The translations under genes and the position numbers were made by a program. From assembly GCA_951812645.1 (NCBI GenBank), contig CATOSM010000001.1, forward strand, positions 1,219,560-1,283,559: a stretch of DNA of 64,000 nt, given 5' to 3'. Of the stretch, positions 9,588 to 17,627 are shown piece after piece; positions within the stretch are counted from its first letter, which is position 1; every line of letters starts with the position of its first letter. The notes beneath the pieces were generated by a model. That model was given only the letters and a program-made list of their open reading frames with translations, had not been told where the DNA came from and searched no databases. This DNA comes from an uncultured Candidatus Nitrosopumilus sp. (GTDB taxonomy: Archaea; Thermoproteota; Nitrososphaeria; Nitrososphaerales; Nitrosopumilaceae).

Positions 9588-9698
9588 TTAATCTAGTGGT
9601 TCTGGATGTCCTTTACCACGAAGAGCGAAACACACTACTGCAAGTGCAATTGCGACTCCTGCTGCTGCGCCAAATGCGGCCATACCTGCTTCTGCCAT
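9588..9698 (-). CDS. Single-pass membrane microprotein, 36 aa
   Basis: An ATG at 9698 opens a 36-codon frame: a short acidic start (MAEAG), a glycine/alanine-rich transmembrane helix (MAAFGAAAGVAIALAVVCFA), then a basic, proline-containing tail (LRGKGHPEPLD). The GxxxA-type packing recalls rotor-ring helices, but one helix is too little for a subunit K ring protein, so no function is assigned. It is convergent with the Cas4-like gene and lies downstream of the LEA-like gene on the same strand. Codon use and composition look coding. Confidence 0.55.
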   Translation of the reverse strand: MAEAGMAAFGAAAGVAIALAVVCFALRGKGHPEPLD

Positions 9699-9795
9699 TT
9701 GATCAAAAACATTGAAACGTGCTTTTATAACTTTGCCAATCTTTTACATGTAAAAACATATTATCATAATTTTAAGATTTTATGATACTATAGGA

Positions 9796-10344
9796 TTATT
9801 TTGTAAATTCAAAATGTAACTCGTTTTCTTGTCCACTAGTCATAGAACTCAGATTGTAAAATACGTCTCCAGATACTCTCCATGATGCAGTGTCATCTTC
9901 AAATGACTTCCATAGATCAGCAGTGTTTCCAGTATTTTTCAACGTCTTAGAATCTCTAAGAATAATCGAATTTTCACCAAGTAACGTATAGTAATTTGAT
10001 CCAAATTCTACCATACCCTCTGGCCTACTACCAATCTCACCACCTGTAATCTGTTCCGTTTCAGAATAATTCGTTTCAAATAATTGATAATCCATAGTCT
10101 GAACAATCATTGCACGTGGATTTGGATTGGACAGCTTGAATGCTAAATCAATAGTTACAGAACGTTCAGATATTTTGGCAATTGATATATCCTCTAATTC
10201 AATTTGTACAGGTTTTGCCTGAGGAACATTTGTAGCACCAGCATCTTGATCGGTAATAACAATTGTAGGTCCTGCCAAAAGAATTCCACCTAAAATTACA
10301 GCAAGAGCCGCAACTGCAGCAGCGACAAAAATTTTAGGATTCAT
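9796..10344 (-). CDS. Membrane-anchored LEA-2/WHy-like protein
   Basis: A 182-residue protein with an N-terminal membrane helix (residues 5-27, alanine-rich) and an exported beta-rich domain. The phrase LAFKLSNPNPRAMIVQTMDY is the hallmark of the LEA-2/WHy fold, in which an exported immunoglobulin-like beta sandwich contains a conserved N-P-N-P segment. Two more genes in this window share the layout (52340 and 58113). The family is linked to stress tolerance in plants and is of unknown role in archaea. It starts divergently from the next gene, so its start codon would overlap that gene's longest possible start. Confidence 0.7.
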   Translation of the reverse strand: MNPKIFVAAAVAALAVILGGILLAGPTIVITDQDAGATNVPQAKPVQIELEDISIAKISERSVTIDLAFKLSNPNPRAMIVQTMDYQLFETNYSETEQITGGEIGSRPEGMVEFGSNYYTLLGENSIILRDSKTLKNTGNTADLWKSFEDDTASWRVSGDVFYNLSSMTSGQENELHFEFTK

Positions 10345-10396
10345 GATGCTTGTAATTCCTCTAGATGTCTTAAATGTTGAGATAGTTATTATATCA

Positions 10397-10768
10397 TTGC
10401 AAGAAGAAGAAATTATGCAGTATTTTCAAGCAGTTCAGCAAGGAAAACAAAGAGCAAGCAAATCACAAATGAGAATGTTTGAAGTTGCTGGATTTGGCAT
10501 GTTGACTTTAACTACTAAAAAAATTGATGGTAAATTTCATCCGGTTGGAGAAGAGGAATTTACAGCAGTGATTAATTCTGAGGATGGCCATGTAGCCGTA
10601 ATAGTAGACAAAGATGGGTTTACCAAGGCTCAATCCAAGGCAGTAGAAAGAGAAGAAGCTCTGTCAATTTACAAAAAACTTAGAGAGACTGGGATTCCTG
10701 AATATCCAGAAAAACAAATTCAAATATGGTCTGAGGGAAGACCTACGATTCAAAACGATGTTAGTTAA
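10397..10768 (+). CDS. Conserved hypothetical protein
   Basis: A soluble mixed alpha/beta protein of about 123 residues; FEVAGFGMLTLTTKKIDGKF and the acidic EEFTAVINSEDGHVAVIVDK are its most distinctive parts. The frame is open from an ATG at 10343, but that would overlap the divergent start at 10344 and leave no promoter. TTG at 10397 (QEEEIMQYFQAV) or ATG at 10415 are better starts; I chose 10397. The gene stops one base before the convergent pyrH stop. No family recognised. Confidence 0.6.
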   Translation: MQEEEIMQYFQAVQQGKQRASKSQMRMFEVAGFGMLTLTTKKIDGKFHPVGEEEFTAVINSEDGHVAVIVDKDGFTKAQSKAVEREEALSIYKKLRETGIPEYPEKQIQIWSEGRPTIQNDVS

Positions 10769-11452
10769 TTATCTTGAAGGAAGAGTAATTTCTGTGCCGA
10801 CATTTCCACCTTTAATTGCTTTTTCAATAATTTTGGTATCAGCCTTTAGAATTCTTGTTTTGATTTTTGAGCGCTCGATTATTTTAAGAGCAACGATATC
10901 CATTAAATCATAACCGCCAGCAACAGAATCTTCGTGAACCAACATATTTTTCAAATTTTTCATTTCTATCTGTTTGAATTTTTTTGCTTTTTTGAATTTG
11001 TTAGGATCCATGTCATAAACGCCGTCAACGTCAGTTGCATTGAGGAATTGTTCTGCCTGAACTTTTTCTGCTATCAATGCAGCAGTTCCGTTAGTACTTT
11101 GGCCAGGATGGAGGCCACCGGCAACGACAATTAATCCAGCATCTGCTGCATGTCTAACCTCTTGCAAAGTAGTTGGAGGATGAGAATATGCTTTATTTTT
11201 TAGAGCATAAATCAATAATTTTGCATTCAATCTAGAAATTTCAATTCCCAATTCGTCAAGAGTAGATTCATCTGCACCAGAAGATCTTGCATGAGAGATA
11301 TAGTGTCGGGCAATGGTTCCTCCACCAGCAATTACAATTGGTTGACAGGCTTTGCTAATTTTTACTAGAAATGCAGCATAGTTTTTGAGAGCCTTGGCGT
11401 TATCCATACCAAAAACTCGTCCAGATAGTTTGATTACAATACGTTTTTTCAC
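10769..11452 (-). CDS. pyrH: UMP kinase (archaeal PyrH)
   Basis: A 227-residue amino-acid-kinase-fold protein. [10 protein letters not shown] starts the nucleotide-binding strand, [13 protein letters not shown] binds phosphate, and [17 protein letters not shown] is the typical UMP-binding and dimer motif. It phosphorylates UMP to UDP in pyrimidine synthesis. The ATG at 11452 overlaps the upstream HD-domain gene by four bases, which indicates translational coupling. Length matches archaeal UMP kinases. It is the third gene of the thymidylate kinase-HD-UMP kinase operon. Confidence 0.92.
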   Translation of the reverse strand: MKKRIVIKLSGRVFGMDNAKALKNYAAFLVKISKACQPIVIAGGGTIARHYISHARSSGADESTLDELGIEISRLNAKLLIYALKNKAYSHPPTTLQEVRHAADAGLIVVAGGLHPGQSTNGTAALIAEKVQAEQFLNATDVDGVYDMDPNKFKKAKKFKQIEMKNLKNMLVHEDSVAGGYDLMDIVALKIIERSKIKTRILKADTKIIEKAIKGGNVGTEITLPSR

Positions 11453-12684
11453 TTTAGACCACCAAGGATTGATTTTGCGGCAATTTCAACTTTTTTTCTG
11501 TTCTTTTCATGGGTATAGATTCTAAGTATATTCATGAAGCCAGAAATTGCTGAAACTACAGGTATTTCAGAAATAGGCATCTCTTTTACCAAAGATTTTC
11601 CATTTTCAGTAGATATGAGAACGATTGATTTTGATTGGTTTTTTGATGGTGCTAGCGGAATTGAGGGTGTAACGGAGCTGTCCACAAAAATTTCATTTTC
11701 GCCAACTTTAGATTTTTTGGAAAGTTCGATTTTCAACTCATCAGTTCTAGTTTTTTTCAGATTTGTTTGGCTGGTAAGTATCCTTTCAAATACACATTTT
11801 AACAGTTTCCTATTTTGATAGTCTTCGGCAAATTGTCTTGCCTGCTTTAGTTTAGATGATTTTGAAGATATTAAAGATGATAGAACGTATTCGTCAGTTA
11901 GTCGAACAAATTCATTTAGATTAAAAGATGTAAAACCAAATTCATCATCAGACAATCTTAATGCTTCAATTAACATTACTTCTGCTGCACGTACAGTTTT
12001 ATGAAAATACACAGCTTTGAACATCTGATATCTAGAGTGCATCATAGATTCAAAAGAATACAATGCAGAGCGCTCTAACGCAAGTTTTTTCTTGTGAATA
12101 TCAAGAGATTGAGTAATCCTTTTGTGATCTACTTTAGCGTGTTCTGCACCAGTAAAATAACCATCTCTAAGTAAATAATCCATCATATCTGCACTCAAAG
12201 CACCTGAAACAATTTCGTTTAGATATTGAAATTTCGATTCTCCAAATGCAGTTTTAGTAATTAATTTTTTGTCAAATCCTGTTTTTGATAAAATGTCACC
12301 AATGTCAGAATCTAAAATAATTTTTTTGCCATAATCTTCATGAGAGATTTTTTTTTCTTGAATGATTTCTTCAAATAAATGAGAAAAAGGACCATGACCT
12401 ATATCATGCAGTAAACCAGCAATACGTAAAACTTGGACATCATCAGAGTCCAAACGTCCTTTTTCGTTTAATGCAAAACCAGCTTGGCTAGCAATATGCA
12501 TCACACCTAAAGAATGCTCGAATCTGCTGTGTTGAGCTGCAGGATAAGTTAGATGTGCTCCAGAAAGTTGTTTTATTCTTCTTAATCTTTGAAAGAGAGG
12601 ACTGTCAATAATTGGAAGTTCATAATCATAGACACGAATAAAATCATGAATAGGATCTATAATATCTAAATAATTTTTTTTCAT
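11449..12684 (-). CDS. HD-domain phosphohydrolase (SAMHD1/dNTPase-like)
   Basis: A 411-residue HD protein. The metal and active-site residues are visible: [11 protein letters not shown] (the H), [12 protein letters not shown] (the HD pair) and [12 protein letters not shown] (the final D). The N-terminal [12 protein letters not shown] and [20 protein letters not shown] match SAMHD1-type dNTP triphosphohydrolases. Members hydrolyse dNTPs or other nucleotides and can restrict viruses. Its start overlaps the thymidylate kinase stop by four bases and its stop overlaps the UMP kinase start. A second, more distant copy occurs at 17628-18902, and this one clearly has a complete N-terminus. Confidence 0.88.
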   Translation of the reverse strand: MKKNYLDIIDPIHDFIRVYDYELPIIDSPLFQRLRRIKQLSGAHLTYPAAQHSRFEHSLGVMHIASQAGFALNEKGRLDSDDVQVLRIAGLLHDIGHGPFSHLFEEIIQEKKISHEDYGKKIILDSDIGDILSKTGFDKKLITKTAFGESKFQYLNEIVSGALSADMMDYLLRDGYFTGAEHAKVDHKRITQSLDIHKKKLALERSALYSFESMMHSRYQMFKAVYFHKTVRAAEVMLIEALRLSDDEFGFTSFNLNEFVRLTDEYVLSSLISSKSSKLKQARQFAEDYQNRKLLKCVFERILTSQTNLKKTRTDELKIELSKKSKVGENEIFVDSSVTPSIPLAPSKNQSKSIVLISTENGKSLVKEMPISEIPVVSAISGFMNILRIYTHEKNRKKVEIAAKSILGGLK

Positions 12685-13283
12685 AATCCCAATTTCTTTG
12701 AAAATGTTTTTAGAATTTCTTCATGTACTTCAACTTTAGATTTAGTTGCATCGATAATCTTCCATCGTTTTTTCTTTGCGATAATTTTATAGTTCTTGGA
12801 GATATTTTTTGAGAAAGATTCGCTTTTTTCAAACTTGTCTCTTTTCATAATTTTCCCTTTCTCATTTCTTGGAGGTCTTGAAAAGGATTCTTTTTGTGTT
12901 ACGTCAAGTAGCATGACTAAATCAGCTTTTGGAAGACCGTCATCAAGACTCTCAAGCCATTTTTGTTCTAGTCCATTTGTTAATCCATAAACCAAGTTAG
13001 AATGATAATAACGATTCATGATTAAAACAGAGTATTTTTCTTGAGCAGCTAAAATTGCGTCAAGTTTTTCCCATCTGTTTGCTGCCAAAAGACAATGAAT
13101 TGCCTGGGGAGGAAACCTTCTTTTTCCATCCAGATATTTTCTAATTTCTTTACCAATAGGTGTTTCATAGTCAGGAAAATGAAATAATTTGGTTTTGATC
13201 TTTTGTTTTTTGAGTGCTTTTTCCAATAAGACAGACTGTGTTAACTTGCCTGCTTGATCTCCACCCTCAATTACAATAATCAT
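12681..13283 (-). CDS. tmk: Thymidylate kinase
   Basis: A 200-residue P-loop kinase. VIEGGDQAGKLTQS is the Walker A, TKLFHFPDYETPIGKEI holds the substrate-side arginine/proline region, and the DR(Y)H-type motif appears as MNRYYHSNLVYG. It converts dTMP to dTDP. The Walker A reads GKLT instead of GK[ST]T, so the usual Ser/Thr ligand is replaced by leucine while a threonine follows; this may be a lineage variant rather than loss. It heads the operon and overlaps the HD gene by four bases. The ATG at 13283 directly precedes the first beta strand. Confidence 0.88.
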   Translation of the reverse strand: MIIVIEGGDQAGKLTQSVLLEKALKKQKIKTKLFHFPDYETPIGKEIRKYLDGKRRFPPQAIHCLLAANRWEKLDAILAAQEKYSVLIMNRYYHSNLVYGLTNGLEQKWLESLDDGLPKADLVMLLDVTQKESFSRPPRNEKGKIMKRDKFEKSESFSKNISKNYKIIAKKKRWKIIDATKSKVEVHEEILKTFSKKLGL

Positions 13284-13443
13284 GTCATCAAAACTGAGAA
13301 ATTAATTGATTAAAAATCTATCAAGATTTAGACTTCGGCTACCGTAGTATATCACACAGATATTAGGAAAATCAGCGAGGAATTGGAAGTTCATCAATAT
13401 TTTTTAATTTTGTCCTTATAGGATTCAAATTCCTTCGTGGAAT

Positions 13444-13944
13444 TTATTGCATCCTCAGAGCATTTTTAGCATGATATTTCGCCGAATCGGGCCAACTATT
13501 CATTTGCGATAATTGCTCCATCCAAGGATTCAGAATAGAAAATGCAAAAATTAAACGCTCTAATTTCCAAAATTCATGTAAAAATGGTTTCCACAGATCA
13601 GTTGCTGTGGAATATGATTCTGTTTATATCAAAACTTTAATCAAATTTAACATTGCTTGAACAATTTTTAATTCATGTTTGATTCTAATTCCAGGTCTTT
13701 TAGGAACGCAGTTTTCTGTTTGTTGAATTAGTAAGAGACCACTTTTAATTTTTACATGTGCTGCCGTGTAATCTTTACGATGTAGATCACTTGAAAAATT
13801 AGACGTTGAAGATAACTTTTGAAGTTTAAAATATAAACATGAAAATGATGGATATGCTGTTAGATCTAATTCCTTTATCAGTCTAATTTTATCTCGTTTT
13901 AATTCTGAAATTAATTTTATTGAATAAAATGGACGTTTTCTCAT
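13444..13944 (-). pseudogene. Broken hypothetical gene with an in-frame TAA
   Basis: An ATG at 13944 (MRKRPFYSIKLISELKRDK) opens 106 codons ending in TAA at 13624. The same frame then continues for 59 more codons (TESYSTATDLWKPFLHEFWKLER... to ALRMQ) to a TAA at 13444. That continuation looks coding (tryptophan-rich, helical), which suggests one original gene of about 166 residues with a nonsense mutation. The first part includes a helix-rich region with HRKDYTAAHVKIKSG. I do not recognise the family. It opens the accessory island. The plus-strand frame opposite its 5' end is a shadow. Confidence 0.5.
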
Positions 13945-14126
13945 TTCTTTTATTGCCTAATCAGATTTTATGCACATTTTTGAACGATACTAATCGAGCC
14001 TCTTCTAGCACGGTCATATTCACCACTGTTCATGCTACATTGAAGTTCGTAATGCTCCATATTCTTCAGAGAAATTATCTAGATACCATTGAGAAGGCTC
14101 AGGTAATTGATATTCTAACTGGTAAA

Positions 14127-14234
14127 CTAAAAACCAATCACACGTAGATCTATTGGATGCTTTTCATTATTTTCTGGAACAACACTTTGGTACGAGATTT
14201 GAACTATGGGAAATATTGCAATCAAAATCACCAT
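14127..14234 (-). CDS. Putative small membrane peptide, 35 aa
   Basis: A minus-strand frame from ATG at 14234 to TAG at 14127 encodes one hydrophobic helix (MVILIAIFPIVQISYQSV) and a polar tail (PENNEKHPIDLRVIGF). The frame is open a further 13 codons upstream with basic residues (KAKKFFKHFG), as in a type-II anchor, but without a standard start. It lies just downstream of the AbiEii-like pseudogene. Composition looks coding, but size makes this uncertain and I know no family. Confidence 0.3.
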   Translation of the reverse strand: MVILIAIFPIVQISYQSVVPENNEKHPIDLRVIGF

Positions 14235-14268
14235 AACTATGCCAAAATGTTTGAAAAATTTTTTAGCT

Positions 14269-15194
14269 TTAATTTTCTATTTCTAAATTAGGTACAATTG
14301 ATTCTGTCAAAAAATCTTCCAATTTATTTTCAAATGCAATGAATTTGTCTTCATCAATATCTTGAAGTAATAGATATTTTTCCTGATCCCACGCAAATAA
14401 TTTACCACTAGCAAGCTCCTATAATTTTTCTTTTAGATTATCCCCATATTTTCCGTTCATCTTTGTTGAATAATTTATTTTTGCAATTGTATTGTCCTTG
14501 ACATCTTCTAATTTTATTGCAAATTTTTCACATATTAGAAAAACATCCAAAAAGTCTCTTTCTTTTATTCCACGTCTTGTCAGAATCGCTCGAATTTTCT
14601 CACACAAAATTTCCTCAGGCTTGTACGTTGAGCAATTCAATACTTTGAGATATGGATGGTTTTCAAAGATGAATTTGAGGCTATCATCTCCCTCTATCAT
14701 GCTTGACAAATTCTTGGTTTCAGAATCATAATAGATTTTTTCTGCAAAATTTACCTGAATCTTGATCATTGTACATTTTTTCTCAATTTCTGACTGGTAC
14801 CATACAAAAATAGTAAGCATTTTGCCTCCTCCGAATTGGAAATATTCGTCATTTCCTTTCTCATTTTTAAATTCAAGACCAAATTCGTTTGAAATACTTT
14901 CAGAGTTTTCCTAATTTCTCTGCCTCAAGATGATTGCTTGTAAATTCCTTTGTGAGATTTTCCTTCAAATACAGGCTGGTCTTTCCAAGTAAAATCCAAA
15001 TCTTCGGAAAATCTATAGTATCCAAGATAAGATTTTACAAGGCATGTTCCTCCTTTGAATACATAATTATTCAAAAAGTAATCATCATCGGCCAATCTGG
15101 ATAAAATTTCGTGAAGAATGATGTCTTTTTCTAATAATCCTTTTTGTAAGACGCCAAATTTCTCAGATACAGCATCAATAAGTTTTTCTCTCAT
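14269..15194 (-). pseudogene. AbiEii-type nucleotidyltransferase toxin, frameshifted
   Basis: The N-terminal part (ATG at 15194) carries the nucleotidyltransferase signature of AbiEii toxins: FKGGTCLVKSYLGYYRFSED followed by LDFTW. It stops at about 14925. The protein then continues in a second frame (SNHLEAEKLGK) and a third (ISNEFGLEFKNEKGNDEYFQ), followed by CSTYKPEEILCEKIRAILTR and ERDFLDVFLICEKF, the typical AbiEii C-terminal part. An in-frame TAG at 14419 separates the last 50 codons (ELASGKLFAWDQEKYLLLQ...), which end at 14269. With two frameshifts and a nonsense codon the toxin is almost certainly dead. Its start overlaps the antitoxin gene by 20 bases, as in an intact AbiE operon. 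Confidence 0.8.
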
Positions 15195-15822
15195 GTAATA
15201 CCTCGTATACTATGTCTCTTGTTGTTTTTGGATAAAATTTTGAATATTTTTTTATTTTTTCTTCTGATATTTTTTCACTCCAGTCGTATACATCAGATAT
15301 TATTCTTTTATTTGGTTTTCCATTATACTTTCCTAGATAAATAAAATCAAGGATTGTTTTTTCTGGATCAGAGTATCTTATTATTCCATTGTTTTTTATT
15401 CCAAAATTTGTTAATTTTTTGGATATTTTTCTGAATTGAATTTTATGATTATCTATTGTTATTGGCTGTTGTCTAAATACTGAATCGCTAATAATATCAT
15501 CAATTACAAATGTCTCATGTGTCATGTTATTGAATTTTAACGCCGTATGAAGACCGCAATACCAATTCTCTACTCCTTTTATTTTTAGGCCCTTTGCTAT
15601 CAATTCAAGATGATTGTATTTTCCATGTATGTGCTGACGGCGATATGGCATTACGTAGAATATTCCTCGAAATATTCTTTGGAGATAATTTTGCTCTTCT
15701 AGATATTTTGTGATATTATCATAACTATGTCCTGAAAATTTAGAGAATTTTCTTATTTCATCTGCCGTAACAAACTCCTTGTCCTCTACGTCTAATTTTC
15801 GTACAAGATCTGTGATTGTCAT
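15175..15822 (-). CDS. AbiEi-type antitoxin / transcriptional repressor
   Basis: A 215-residue intact protein. The N-terminal winged helix (residues 8-60; ADEIRKFSKFSGHSYDNITK, then RGIFYVM) is followed by the AbiEi C-terminal domain (NWYCGLHTALKFNNMTHETF, SDPEKTILDFIYLGKYNG). In type IV AbiE systems AbiEi represses the operon by binding upstream repeats and neutralises the AbiEii transferase. Here the downstream toxin is broken, so this is an orphan antitoxin. Two direct repeats and a perfect 9-bp inverted repeat lie directly upstream and are probable operators. Confidence 0.82.
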   Translation of the reverse strand: MTITDLVRKLDVEDKEFVTADEIRKFSKFSGHSYDNITKYLEEQNYLQRIFRGIFYVMPYRRQHIHGKYNHLELIAKGLKIKGVENWYCGLHTALKFNNMTHETFVIDDIISDSVFRQQPITIDNHKIQFRKISKKLTNFGIKNNGIIRYSDPEKTILDFIYLGKYNGKPNKRIISDVYDWSEKISEEKIKKYSKFYPKTTRDIVYEVLHERKTY

Positions 15823-15824
15823 TT

Positions 15825-15891
15825 ATATCAAAATCTCTTACACTATATGTCATTTTAATACATATCAAAATCTCCTATAATGTAGGAGATT
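15825..15891. promoter_or_regulatory. Probable AbiEi operator: direct repeats and hairpin
   Basis: Two near-identical copies of ATATCAAAATCTC(T/C)TA start at 15825 and 15862, spaced 37 bases apart. The second overlaps a perfect 9-bp inverted repeat (AATCTCCTA at 15869-15877 and TAGGAGATT at 15883-15891, five-base spacer). The site ends three bases upstream of the antitoxin start on that gene's sense strand. AbiEi proteins bind paired repeats upstream of their operon, so autoregulation is the natural reading. Binding is inferred, not shown. Confidence 0.55.
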
Positions 15892-15922
15892 GTTATATAA
15901 AATAGGCTGAGAAATCAGCCAC

Positions 15923-16443
15923 TTATTTTCTAATCTTGAATTTACGTATTTTAGAGCCAAAGGATTCTTTTTGTTCCTCAACCTCCTCCGGAAGTTGATC
16001 CTTACAGAAATATCTACCATCATTAATAGTAATATCTACTTCACACTTTGCAACACCACAAATATCACATACAGGAAAAGTATCTTTTTTTCTCAGTAAA
16101 TGCTTGCATATTGGAATCTCATTTTTAGTCGAAATATCTGTAGCAGGAAAAGCTATTTTGTTATACACATATTCTTTTGATTCAAACTCAATATTCCAAA
16201 CAGGAACATAGACAATCTTTGATTGCACTGTAATTGCTTTAATTGGAGGCTGTAATGATATGTCATCTGCTTGTATTCTTCACGGAATACTTTGATTTCA
16301 TATGAAGAATTTACTTTGTTATCTTCTACAATAGTGTTTTTTGTATTAAATTCTGCTTCTTTTTTTGATACAGATGCCTCATGCTTTGTAACAGAATGAT
16401 CAGGACCTTCTGCAATTTCTACAAATATTGGATTGATTTCCAT
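15923..16443 (-). pseudogene. Frameshifted zinc-cysteine protein
   Basis: Two overlapping minus-strand frames form one protein. The first (ATG at 16443, MEINPIFVEIAEGPDHSV...) runs to about 16235 (REEYKQMTYHYSLQ), and the second (PIKAITVQSKIVYVPVWNIE...) runs to TAA at 15923. Joining them at SLQ/PPIKA gives about 173 residues with a C-terminal cysteine site, PVCDICGVAKCEVDITINDG followed by RYFCKD. A one-base shift explains the break. The VYVPVWNIEFES segment is a beta-strand pattern seen beside zinc ribbons, but no family is recognised. The ATG at 16228 inside is probably not a real start. Confidence 0.55.
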
Positions 16444-16538
16444 TAATTCTTGTACAACCTCTTTTTGTTCATTTGTCTTTGTAAATTACTCTGAGCATTT
16501 CTCATCATGAGATGCCAATATTTGTCCTGATAATCCAT

Positions 16539-16849
16539 CTACTTAATACTTCTCTTTTTGGCGGCAATTGATGATGAATCAACTGAAATTTTTGGCAGGT
16601 AAATCCTTTCCTGTCTGTGTACAGATTTTATCAGTTCTGATAGAATCCTTTTCCATATTCCCTTTTGCTGCAGTTCTGAGAATTTCAGATGCGCAGTGGG
16701 TTTTGAACCGTATCTGTCTGGCATGTCTGCCCACTTGCAACCGGTTGTTGGGACAAACAATATTCCGTTGATTGTGTTTCTGTCATTACATCCTGGCCTT
16801 CCAGTTTTTGCAGATGTGATGCAACTGTGTTCCATTGAATGTCTGACAT
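16539..16849 (-). mobile_element. IS5-type transposase N-terminal relic
   Basis: The minus strand encodes an IS5-family transposase N-terminus: TGRPGCNDRNTINGILFVPT, GCKWADMPDRYGS and KISVDSSSIAAKK correspond to the same positions in the two better copies at 47503 and 60149. The first residues (MSDIQWNTVASHLQK, start at 16849) are in another frame from the rest, and the frame stops at 16539, after which the C-terminal catalytic half is gone. It is a dead fragment of a related but distinct element. Confidence 0.75.
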
Positions 16850-16999
16850 TTCTTTGTGAATCATGAAGGATGTATCAGCAGAGCTATTCTTGGATCCCGA
16901 TTGTCATGAATTATTTACAAAATGATCGGTCTTAGGATGAGTTGCATATGCAGGTAATTTTGCATCTTGTGAAGTGGAAGTATACTCTACATATTAGAA

Positions 17000-17554
17000 T
17001 TATTTAGAAAGGTAATGATGCTCTTCTAAAACATCAATTGCATATTCAACGTCTTTTTGTGTAAAATTGGCCTCAGGTTTTAGCTGTGCAAGCTTTTCTA
17101 AAACATATTCTATAGAATATTCATCCATCAATTCCTGTTGTCTTTCTGCCCAGAAATGAACAGATGCTAACAATTCAAGATCACGTGGAGTTCTATCGGC
17201 TACAAAAGATACGATATTGTCAATCTCTGTCTCAATTTCAGAAGGAATTGAAACATCAGATACGAAGGATTGCAAGTGCTGAATTACTGCAATCTCTTTT
17301 TTTGTGGGAATTTCTGTAATAGAAACATCACCTTTTGTAATAAGATCCTCTACAATATGTTGAATTTCCCCACAAAGTGGACCATAGTCTCCCCATCTAT
17401 AGCCAAAAATTCTGAATTTCTGATTAAAAAGATACAAACTTTTTTGTAGTGCTTTTTTTCCTCGAATTCCTTTGTGTTCAGCATTATCAAAATTTGTTGC
17501 CTTGTAAATCAGCGACAAAACCACGCCCTCTTTACTAAAATTATCTGATGCCAT
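17000..17554 (-). CDS. YwgA-like protein paired with an HD phosphohydrolase
   Basis: A 184-residue protein. The segment KKALQKSLYLFNQ, then YRWGDYGPLCGEI and RDLELLASVHFWAE, resembles the YwgA family, small proteins related in appearance to DUF4065/SocA-type regulators. In Bacillus, as I recall, ywgA sits next to the HD gene ywfO. Here the same pairing appears: the HD gene ends 73 bases upstream of this start on the same strand. The pairing suggests a regulator or inhibitor of the HD enzyme, perhaps in nucleotide-level defence. Function is inferred from context; family membership is moderately sure. Confidence 0.6.
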   Translation of the reverse strand: MASDNFSKEGVVLSLIYKATNFDNAEHKGIRGKKALQKSLYLFNQKFRIFGYRWGDYGPLCGEIQHIVEDLITKGDVSITEIPTKKEIAVIQHLQSFVSDVSIPSEIETEIDNIVSFVADRTPRDLELLASVHFWAERQQELMDEYSIEYVLEKLAQLKPEANFTQKDVEYAIDVLEEHHYLSK

Positions 17555-17627
17555 TACAAATCATTGCCTCGAACATGTGAACACGTTATTTCAAGTAATA
17601 TGAACATGGTTATAATATTATACATGA

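Noticed and set aside
10343..10396. Longest start (10343) of the 10.4-10.8 kb gene
   Set aside because: It would overlap the divergent start of the LEA-like gene and leave no room for a promoter.
13920..14147. Plus-strand 75-codon frame
   Set aside because: It lies opposite the start of the 13.4-13.9 kb pseudogene and the small membrane peptide frame, and its composition is like a shadow.
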